Source: Mesostigma viride
Lineage: Eukaryota; Streptophyta; Mesostigmatophyceae; Mesostigmatales; Mesostigmataceae
Reading direction: 5' to 3'
Assembly (NCBI GenBank): GCA_009746045.1
Contig: RPFO01000213.1
Location: forward strand, 4,542,661 to 4,606,660
DNA length: 64,000 nucleotides
The first letter of the stretch is position 1, and each line of letters begins with the position of its first letter. A program made the position numbers and the translations under genes. Positions 57,501 to 64,000 of the stretch are shown here, in pieces. The notes beneath the pieces are model-generated. The model worked only from the letters and a program-made list of their open reading frames with translations. It was not told the origin of the DNA and searched no databases.

Positions 57501-58531
57501 CAATAGAACTAGGCTTTTAGCCCCCCAGTAACCAGCGCCCTGCTAGGCCTACAATGCACCCTACTGGCCTCCCTGAAAACGCATCGCAGTCGCCCCCTCT
57601 TGTAGCGAACATCACACTCCCTTCTCTACCCCACCCCAGCCCTTCACGGTCTAACACCCTGGCCCCCATTCATAGTTCCCCCATGATCATACAAATACCA
57701 TCGCTGCCATAGGTATTCCCCAATTCATGGCTACCCACACTAGTAATCCCACAAACACGCTAATTGATTCGACAATCGGCCCAGGCAACTAGATTCGAAT
57801 TTCTGGTTCCAATAGCAGTGCCACTTTGCAAAGAGCATGCCACCTCGCTCCACCCTGACGGCCCACGCCAATTGGCATAGCCGAGTGTAAGGGCGAGAAG
57901 GAAGCAAGGTCGAGAGACTTGACCATCCAGGTATACGGGTCGCGGGGCAGAACGCATCGAAAGAGTAAGGGATAGCGTCGTACCCTCGCCCATTCCCCTT
58001 GCGCTGCATCTTCTCCAGTAAACTGGTCAGGTCGCCTCCTCGGCAGTACTCCATGACGATGCACAGACTGCCTCGGTCATCCTCGAAGCTTTCCTGGACA
58101 ATGCCAGACGACATGGGAGCGAGATCAAAAGACCAACACGTCGATCAGATAGCGAGCCACGTGGGAACATTACGAGCCGTGGATAGTGCATCGAGAACCA
58201 TTCGGGTAGAAGCTAGTGCGTGGACTTGCAAATATTGTATTCGCACCTTGCATACGACCGCGCAAGGATGGAATAGGTGTTTCATGGTTGTGACCTCCCG
58301 GATACAATTCTGCCTTTCCTGTTCATTCTTAGGCAGCTTCACCACTTTCATAACATATTTCTCCCCGGTCGGCGCGGCATCTGAAGCATGGCTACCATCT
58401 TCGCTGCTACCTTCCTTCGCAGCTTTTGTATCGTCGGGTGTCCTACCTTGTACTATGTACACCCTGCCTTGTGAGCCTTCCCCTAGGGCCCTTACCCGCG
58501 CGTAATTCTGCCACCTTTTGGGCGATTCCAT
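46455..58531 (-). CDS. NEK-like Ser/Thr protein kinase gene, seven kinase exons plus probable C-terminal exon
   Basis: Proposed exons on minus: 58531-58247, 58093-57984, 56068-55975, 54996-54934, 54071-53960, 52439-52316 and 51368-51263, all GT..AG with exactly matching phases, giving 298 residues. A further long exon is probable at 48588-46455, but its phase does not fit exon 7 directly, so at least one exon is missing or the exon belongs elsewhere. Key residues: glycine loop GEGSQGRV (17-24), Lys62, Glu79, HRD Asp161, DFG Asp185, GTPFYMSPE ending at Glu210, Asp222 (DVWS) and Arg281. LSHAFKG.NLP and VYEMLTL are NEK-like. NEK kinases act in mitosis and cilia. A 26-residue insertion lies between strands beta2 and beta3. 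The start at 58531 is the first Met before the glycine loop. Confidence 0.85.
48700..49236. other. Intron-like stretch upstream of the C-terminal exon
   Basis: No coding signal. It includes a 54-bp-scale direct duplication (ATCAAGGGTATCACAGGGAT...) at about 49133-49226, next to the dispersed repeat copy. Confidence 0.45.
49237..49490 (+). repeat. Dispersed repeat, copy B
   Basis: Inverted partner of 46016-46265; starts CAAGGAGACAACCAGCGCAG and runs to GTGTTTCGAGCCTAACTGG. Confidence 0.9.
49505..50600. repeat. 68-bp minisatellite, about 16 copies
   Basis: Units contain ACAACGAAACGCTACATCCT and TGATAGACTACGGTGAGTGC, exactly 68 bp apart, with a few alternating variants (GATAGACTACGG versus GATACGATACGC; GACAAC versus GATAAC). 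It starts at the edge of dispersed repeat copy B. Confidence 0.95.
50748..50995. repeat. 62-bp tandem repeat, four copies
   Basis: Units contain CGCCTAGTTGACGGTGCTAT and GATCCACTTTGTACCATCCC; nearly identical except for a CAT/CCT/CAA variant. Confidence 0.95.
51045..51262. repeat. 49-bp minisatellite abutting kinase exon 7
   Basis: Four to five units containing CCTCCACCACCCAAAGTGAT. On minus each unit carries GGGTGGTGGAGG, which is the end of exon 7 (TGGGTGGTGGAG|GTTTG), but with GA instead of GT after it, so the copies are not usable donors. Confidence 0.92.
51263..51368 (-). CDS. Kinase exon 7 (end of kinase domain)
   Basis: [20 protein letters not shown] then [16 protein letters not shown]. 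The donor GTTTGT is followed directly by a 49-bp minisatellite made from the same exon end. Confidence 0.88.
51420..52315 (-). other. Kinase intron 6
   Basis: No repeats of note and no coding signal; short ORFs only. Confidence 0.45.
52316..52439 (-). CDS. Kinase exon 6 ([12 protein letters not shown])
   Basis: Completes D222, then [20 protein letters not shown] and [20 protein letters not shown], ending with two bases. Donor GTGGGT. Confidence 0.9.
52735..52930. repeat. 34-bp minisatellite in kinase intron 5
   Basis: About five copies of a 34-bp unit containing GAACAGGTACTATATAGGCA and AGAGAGACCTT. Confidence 0.9.
53862..53959. repeat. 32-bp repeats of the exon 5 donor region
   Basis: ACCGAACCTGAC (53889) and ACCGCACCTGAC (53921) repeat the donor context at 53953 at exactly 32-bp steps; on minus each gives TCAGGTGCGG or TCAGGTTCGG, identical or nearly identical to the real donor. 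Confidence 0.9.
53960..54071 (-). CDS. Kinase exon 5 (DFG to SPE activation segment)
   Basis: [20 protein letters not shown] then [17 protein letters not shown] plus one base. Donor GTGCGG. Two more copies of the exon end/donor follow at 32-bp spacing, and a decayed copy of the exon start lies upstream at 54256-54319. Confidence 0.92.
54256..54319 (-). pseudogene. Decayed duplicate of the kinase DFG exon start
   Basis: DFGIARTI is encoded at 54290-54313 in the intron between exons 4 and 5, followed by unrelated sequence. The base before it reads GCAC, not CAG, so the acceptor is lost. Confidence 0.75.
54467..54620. repeat. Poly-G tracts (poly-C on minus) in kinase intron 4
   Basis: A run of more than 30 G at 54467-54499 and shorter runs to 54620; another lies at 55006-55020 just upstream of the exon 4 acceptor, and a C run at 53720-53740. 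Confidence 0.9.
54934..54996 (-). CDS. Kinase exon 4 (SENIFLDD)
   Basis: 21 codons: [20 protein letters not shown] plus G. Phase 0 at both ends. The acceptor follows a run of about 15 C. A five- to six-residue insertion (IASGTRP) lengthens the usual NIFL...VKLG segment. Confidence 0.9.
55975..56068 (-). CDS. Kinase exon 3 (catalytic loop HRDIK)
   Basis: [20 protein letters not shown] then [11 protein letters not shown]. Acceptor CATTGCCAG, donor GTGTGG. A second copy of the exon end and donor lies 28 bp further into the intron. Confidence 0.9.
56371..56650. repeat. (GGAT)n-(GGAC)n-(GGAT)n array in kinase intron 2
   Basis: About 7 GGAT units, about 45 GGAC units with a few GGAT, then about 20 GGAT units. 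All ORFs through it are artefacts. Confidence 0.97.
56651..57983 (-). other. Rest of kinase intron 2
   Basis: Unclassified sequence without coding or repeat signal that could be supported. Confidence 0.4.
57984..58093 (-). CDS. Kinase exon 2 (hinge region)
   Basis: [20 protein letters not shown] followed by [16 protein letters not shown], with a 2-base carry (GG) completed by exon 3. MEYC is the hinge. Acceptor TTGTCCAG, donor GTACGA. Confidence 0.9.
58247..58531 (-). CDS. Kinase exon 1 (glycine loop, VMK lysine, helix C)
   Basis: 95 codons, [20 protein letters not shown] onward. Residues 29-56 ([17 protein letters not shown]...) form a charged insertion between the glycine loop and YVMKVVK. 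Ends [11 protein letters not shown] at donor GTGCGA; joining to 58093 gives ...CK|ESFED, the expected kinase sequence. Confidence 0.9.
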
Positions 58532-58893
58532 TTCCAGTCTAGGCTATCTGCTACGATCGTGTAAGCACATGCCATGGGGTAGGGCGTTTGCTCGCGCCCA
58601 CGATCTACGCCATCGCCGCTCAATTAATCGGGAGAGAACCCCATTATCGCGAGAACCCCCAGTGCAGTAATCGGGTGGGGCGCCCGACTTCCTCATGCTC
58701 GGATAAACTATGGCTTCCTTTTATTTGGGAGATACGCCCCAGCTCGCGCGCACAGCTCATATTCATTCCGACTTTCGAGGCGTGTCTTTGCAATTTCGCG
58801 CCTACCTGCTTATCCACGGCAAGTGCACTTGCACCCGTAGCTGTTCACCCTGATCTGGGATCTTAGAATCGCAGAACCGTCCCTTCTAATAAA

Positions 58894-59448
58894 CCATTTT
58901 GACCAGAATCACCAGTTGGCCACCTATACGAGACCTATAACCTACCTGTTCATTAACAGGCTTGCTTCATCAGTCGCTTGCCCGAGCGGATGCACCGGGT
59001 TGATGTCAGAGCTGCTGATTTCTCTGATCCCCGAGTCAATAAAGGCACCCTCTGACGGTTGCCGCGAGGCGCGCATTTTTTTTCGGGGAAATGGGTATAT
59101 TTTTATTAGCCAATTATGGACCAAAGAGGTGAGAGGGGAATGAGTATCAGCGAATCCTAATTAAATTAAACATTTTGACCAGAATCACCAGTTGGCCACC
59201 TATACGAGACCTATAACCTATCTGTTCATTAACAGGCTTGCTTCATCAGTCGCTTGCCCGAGCGGATGCACCGGGTTGATGTCAGAGCTGCTGATTTCTC
59301 TGATCCCCGAGTCAATAAAGGCACCCTCTGACGGTTGCCGCGAGGCGCGCATTTTTTTTCGGGGAAATGGGTATATTTTTATTAGCCAATTATGGACCAA
59401 AGAGGTGAGAGGGGAAATGAGTATCAGCGAATCCTAATTAAATTAAAC
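58894..59448. repeat. 277-bp tandem duplication upstream of the kinase start
   Basis: CATTTTGACCAGAATCACCA at 58894 and 59171. The copies are almost identical, including a TTTTTTTTCGGGG run and the terminal CCTAATTAAATTAAA. They lie about 360-920 bp 5' of the kinase ATG. Confidence 0.95.
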
Positions 59449-59499
59449 GAGGCGCGTATTTCTGCATTGCAACACATTGCAAGTTGCAACGTATGAAGT

Positions 59500-61420
59500 A
59501 CAAAGTACAAACTCGTGGTTCAGTTATGTCTGTCAGTACACAATGTCATGCTGCCCATGTGCGGCGTGGGTAACAACAACAACAACAACACCATAACGTC
59601 ACTGCAATGCCACTTGTCCTGGTACACGGGGCGACGCCTCCGGCCGCGCCTCTCAAGCGCGGGTCATCTTTTTCAGACTCACGTGTCTGGAATCTGGATA
59701 CGATCCAGTCGGCAGTCAGTCAGACAGTCAGTTCGGATCCCACGCCGGTATAATGACTCTGTCGGACAACCGGCGTGGGAAACTGAACTGAACACAGCAA
59801 ACGCGTGGAGATGCGATCCAGAACACATGGGTTCCATTTTTAACACCATTTTAACACCAAAACCCTTAACACCAAAAAGACACCACGCCCAGTTCCTACC
59901 GCATGCCTACCGTATCTTACTTTCCATGTAGTTATCTATACCTACATTAAAAATCCACTATAGATTATGTTTGGAATAAACGTACACCTATTTATCTGGA
60001 AAAATCCACTACATCTCTGTATAGATTCTCTGTTGCCCTTGGGCGGCGTGGGACACAACAACAATAACAACAACAACAACATTAAAAATCCATAAAGTCC
60101 TACCGTATCTTAGAGCTGCCGTACGCACCTGTAAGGTAAAAGCTACATTAGTGCGAATAAACGTACACCTATTTATCTGGAAAAAAGCTACATTAGTGCA
60201 ACAGTGCAGACTGCAGATAGCCACGGCACTAGGCAGCCATGGCGGGAGGGACATTCCGGAAATTACCGGGGGCGGCATGGACATTGATAATTATTGTCTA
60301 AGCGTATATTAACGTTTCTATACTTTGTTGCTAAGAGTAAAATGGGCCCGGCATATAGGACACGCTAGAACTTCCATGGTCCGGATCTTCCAGATTTCGG
60401 GGCCTGCACTAGCTGTCGCATCGGTTCTCTGGCAAACGAGGAACATTTTTTGGCATCAGCAACATCCATCATGTAAGGGGATGAAAAGACGGATGCTAGC
60501 TGACCATCGGCTGAAGAATGTAACCAATACGTTAATCCCGTTAAACCAGTGCGTAATAAAACCGTCAGGACAGCTGTGCAGCGTTTGTCGGTCGCGTGGC
60601 ATGCCTCCGTCACGTGGCAGATCTTCAAATGGGACATATCTAGCTACAGGGATTGGGCGGAGCGAGTCCGTAGTAATATAGTTCGTAAGGACGTTAAGTA
60701 TGCCTCAATTGTTGCGTCCTTTTTTATTGTTCTCACATTTCATCAATTGGAAACTCGTGGTGACTTAGACTCAATTGGTCCGTACCCAGTCGGCATGATC
60801 ATGCCCATGATCTACTTCCCACAACCAAGTGCATGGGTGGCAGCGAAGGAAGGCGTCAATGTGTGCAGCCCACGCAACGCCAACGCCCACCTCAATGCGG
60901 TCTTTCAGGGTTCAGCAATTCATACCTGTGAAGTCTAATTAATAGGCGGTTGCCTAGCTTTATTATCTCAGATGCCCGAGAGTTTGACAACGCTGCAATA
61001 CGCGGAACCTGAATGAATGGCGGGGTCACCCTTTTGGAAGAAATAAAAAGCCGTGCACGCACGCTAGCAAGCTATAGTAGCACTACCTTGCCACATCTAT
61101 AGGAACATCTGACGAATGATCTAGTGAGTTCTGATGAGAATTTCATGTATCGCGTCATAGTGCGTTATCTGGCACGGTACAGAAGACCTTCCTGTTGTCA
61201 CGCCTCTGTAGCTTTGGATGAGCACTTTCAAGGAGCAGCTATAGTCGAGGACATGAGGGGCCTAGGCCTCTCCGTGATTTGGAAAAAGATGATGGACAAG
61301 GCCAAGTGGGCGCAGGTTATAGAGGACAATGACCCCCCCTCCGTCAGTAGGGAAGCTGCGTGTTTGCATGCAAGCGCGGGAAGCATATGGCTAGGCAAGC
61401 CCCCTAGGGTCTGGCACACT
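59500..61420. other. Unclassified region with short duplicated segments
   Basis: Contains two copies of AATAAACGTACACCTATTTA (about 59976 and 60158), two GGGCGGCGTGGG-(AACAAC)n segments (about 59560 and 60040) and a degenerate copy of the dispersed repeat near 60370-60420. Two ORFs of about 100-130 codons (60549-60938 and 61124-61432, plus) show no recognisable domain and are left unassigned. Confidence 0.4.
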
Positions 61421-61480
61421 CTAGATAAATAGACGAGTAGGATTGTTTGCAACTATATAGCTAGCCGGAATAGACGGTAG

Positions 61481-62220
61481 GATTGCATCCATCCATCCAT
61501 CCATCCACCCAACCAACCAACCAACCAACCAACCAACCAACCAACCAACCAACCAACCAACCAACCAACCAACCAACCAACCAACCAACCAACCAACCAA
61601 CCAACCAACCAACCAACCAACCAACCAACCAACCAACCAACCAACCAACCAACCAACCAACCAACCAACCAACCAACCAACCAACCAACCAACCAACCAA
61701 CCAACCAACCAACCAACCAACCAACCAACCAACCAACCAACCAACCAACCAACCAACCAACCAACCAACCAACCCACCCACCCACCCACCCACCCACCCA
61801 CCCACCCACCCACCCACCCACCCACCCACCCACCCACCCACCCACCCACCCACCCACCCACCCACCCACCAACCACCCACCCACCCACCCACCCACCACC
61901 CACCCACCCACCCACCACCCACCCACCCACCCACCCACCCACCCACCCACCCACCCACCCACCCACCCACCCACCCACCCACCCACCCACCCACCCACCC
62001 ACCCACCCACCCACCCACCCACCCACCCACCCACCACCCACCCACCCACCCACCCACCCACCACCCACCCACCCACCACCCACCCACCCACCCACCCACC
62101 CACCCCATCCATCCATCCATCCATCCATCCATCCATCCATCCATCCATCCATCCATCCATCCATCCATCCATCCATCCATCCATCCATCCATCCATCCAT
62201 CCATCCATCCATCCATCCAA
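61481..62220. repeat. (CATC)n-(CAAC)n-(CACC)n-(CATC)n array inside a dispersed repeat
   Basis: A few CATC units, about 68 CAAC units, about 330 bp of (CACC)n with single-base slips, then about 28 CATC units. Flanks (CTAGATAAATAGAC... on the left, CCTCGGGGTTAAT...GACTCCCCAACGG on the right) match 16321-16405, where the array is only three CATC units. Confidence 0.95.
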
Positions 62221-62394
62221 TGTCCATCCCTCGGGGTTAATTAATGCTCCGCGTGACTCCCCAACGGCTGGAACACGAGAACTTTTAATTAAGTAATTGT
62301 TACTATAACATCTATTCGGGCCGTGGTGCCCGCAACCCTGCAACTAGGAACTAGATCAAAGCTAGACATCGAATCATCGATCCATCCACCCCAT

Positions 62395-64000
62395 GATGGT
62401 CAAGGACCGGCGCAGCTGCCAGCAGAAGCACGATGGCAAAGGGGCCTGGTTCTGGTACAAGCGCCTCGGGCACCCGGACGGCCTCGGCCGGCCCCGCCGC
62501 CAGGACGTCCCCGGCGCCCCAGCCAAGCGGCTTCGTACTTGGGCCGCGGCCACGGCCGAGGTCGTGGGGACAGCTGCGCCGCCCCCGCCCCTGCTCCCAG
62601 CCGCCGCCGCCCGCCCGGCCGCCCTGGCCGGCCCCGCTGGGTCCCCGGCCCCGCCTAGGTCAGCGGTGGACTACCTAGTCCCCCCGCTGGTCGGCCCACT
62701 TGGCGACCCGTCCGACATCATTGCCTCCTTTCACCTCTCGCGAGCGAGGTCACGGAGGCGGTCCAGCGCCTGCGTTATGACGCAGCCACCGGCTCCGACG
62801 AGATTCCTGCCGCAGTTGTGAAACTTGCAGCCGAATTCGAGGACACCGGTGTTATGCTGCTCTTCCGGGACATCTGCAACCGCCTTCTGCTGTCGTCGCA
62901 ACCACCTCCAGCGGCCTGGCAACACAGTTTTCGCACGATCCTGTACAAGAACAAGGGGTCGCCTGCCGACCCCAGCAACTACAGAGGGGTGTGCATTCAA
63001 AGTGCCCCCCTCAATCTTCTTATGCGGCTCATCCTGAACCGCCCGTGCGCACGGCTCTGGACCGGGTCACCTCAGCGAGACTCAGCACGGCTTCCGTTCA
63101 GGTCGCAACACAGTACAGGCGCTCTTGGCTACTCGCCGACTGGTGGAGGAAAGTTCTGCAACGCCTTCAGCCTGGTGAGTCCCCTTTGCACCTAGTGCTG
63201 GTGGACTTCATCAACTGAAGCCTTCGATTCGGCTTTCTGGCCTGCGCTTTGGGACATCCTCGAGCTGTTCCGGATCCCCCGCCCCCTGATTGCTGTCATC
63301 CGCAACCTGTACGAAGGGTCCACCACTTCGGTGCGCACTTCTTACGGGACCACGCCACCATGCCCTTTACAGAAGGGTGTGTGGCAGGGCTGCGTGCTGT
63401 CGCCCTACCTGTTCATTATTGTGGTCGAATACGTAATGATTCAGGCGCGCAAGCGCGATTTGCCCGCATCTCGGGTAGGGAACCAGGGGTGCAGGTTGCT
63501 AACAAATTCTGGCATGGCGGAGCGGACACGGAGATTCGGCTGGCAGACATCATCTACGCAGACGACACCACCCTCTTCGAGGACACTGGGTACGTGCAGA
63601 CATGGCTTGACTGCCTGGCTACCGAGGCCCGTGCAGTGGGGCTTGAGGGCAGCAAGAAGACAGAGGCCCTGGCGGTTGGGCTCACCCACTCACCGCCACC
63701 CCTCTATCTCCTCGACGGCTCCCGAGTCCTGTATCGTGACCGCGTCAAGCTGCTGGGCAGCCTGCTCCCCAGCTGCGAGGCTGATGTGGACCACCGCATC
63801 TCTCTCGCCTGGCACGCTTTACGCCAGTACCGGGCCCTGTGGCGCAAGCCCTTGGGCAAGATCGAGAAACAGGACCTGTTCAAGGTCTTCGTCCTTCCTG
63901 TTCTCACGTATGGGGCCGAGACGTGGACCCTCACCGCCGACCTGGCCCGCAAGCTGGACGGCGCGGTCACCAACATGCTGCGTTCCATTTTCAGAGTAGG
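62395..64000 (+). pseudogene. LINE ORF2 reverse transcriptase, frameshifted, cut by the window edge
   Basis: RSAVDYLVPPLVGPL (about 62660), AAEFEDTGVMLLFRDICNRL (62824), YKNKG...NYRGVCIQS (about 62945), KGVWQGCVLSPYLFIIVVEY (about 63375), LADIIYADDTTLFEDTG (about 63540), VKLLGSLLPS (about 63745) and FVLPVLTYGAETWTL (about 63890) are the RT and C-terminal blocks of an L1-like LINE. The catalytic YADD is intact. At least three frame changes are needed (near 62750, 63200 and 63500). Same family as 16530-18940 (shared DYLVPPL.GPL and VWQGCVLSPYLFII) but clearly diverged from it. Confidence 0.88.

Noticed and set aside
60549..61432. Two ORFs as possible small genes
   Set aside because: No recognisable domain, no splice logic and no repeat-independent support; mentioned only as unassigned.
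61421..62343. ORFs of [16 protein letters not shown] and MDGWMDGW type
   Set aside because: Repeat artefacts, as above.

Overview
The window is nuclear DNA of a eukaryote, most likely a unicellular alga or related protist, with the green lineage the best guess. Both recognisable host genes are broken into many exons with GT..AG introns. One of them has the seven-RCC1-repeat plus FYVE order known from the plant and green-algal PRAF family. Coding exons are GC-rich, intron acceptors are often preceded by long poly-C runs, and micro- and minisatellites are very abundant. No bacterial operons, Shine-Dalgarno sites or rRNA are visible. The lineage call is inference.

Layout. (1) 1-13069, plus strand: a 5'-partial PRAF-like gene in 13 exons: a low-complexity N-terminal exon, a complete seven-blade RCC1 propeller, a FYVE-type zinc finger and a low-complexity tail. 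Its introns carry 12-, 23-, 26- and 31-bp tandem arrays; 22- and 36-bp arrays follow the last exon. (2) 13.1-16.3 kb: no recognisable gene. (3) 16.4-28.6 kb: transposon debris: decayed non-LTR (LINE) copies, a 1.7-kb composite tetranucleotide block, a 173-bp satellite-like repeat and two inverted SINE-like copies. (4) 28.63-45.2 kb: a LINE ORF1 (with no ORF2 visible) split by a Ty3/gypsy chromovirus on the minus strand. The chromovirus (29402-44125) has matching TG..CA LTRs and a GGCAC target duplication. Its reading order on the minus strand is: ORF with an RNase H1/viroplasmin-type N-terminal domain, gag, protease, RT, RNase H, integrase, chromodomain, then a long 3' region with an unknown ORF. 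That 3' region is itself interrupted by 2.7 tandem copies of a ~1.43-kb unit with short terminal inverted repeats. (5) 45.3-58.5 kb: a fragment of another RT-like ORF, then a NEK-like protein kinase gene on the minus strand (seven kinase exons plus a probable long low-complexity C-terminal exon). (6) 58.6-64 kb: a 277-bp tandem duplication, unclassified DNA, a 0.74-kb tetranucleotide array and a LINE ORF2 that runs off the right edge with its RT catalytic motif intact but its frame broken.

The two host genes are probably independent regulators: a PRAF-like RCC1/FYVE protein would act at membranes or GTPase switches, and a NEK kinase typically at cilia or the cell cycle. The most distinctive observation is recurrent: in both genes the 3' end of an exon together with its splice donor is duplicated in the downstream intron, from a single extra copy to arrays of a dozen or (less clearly) sixty. 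This links intronic minisatellite growth to exon-intron boundaries. A second pattern is that long tetranucleotide arrays sit in or beside dispersed repeats and LINE 3' tails. All splice sites, frames and family names here come from reading the sequence, without transcripts or database searches.
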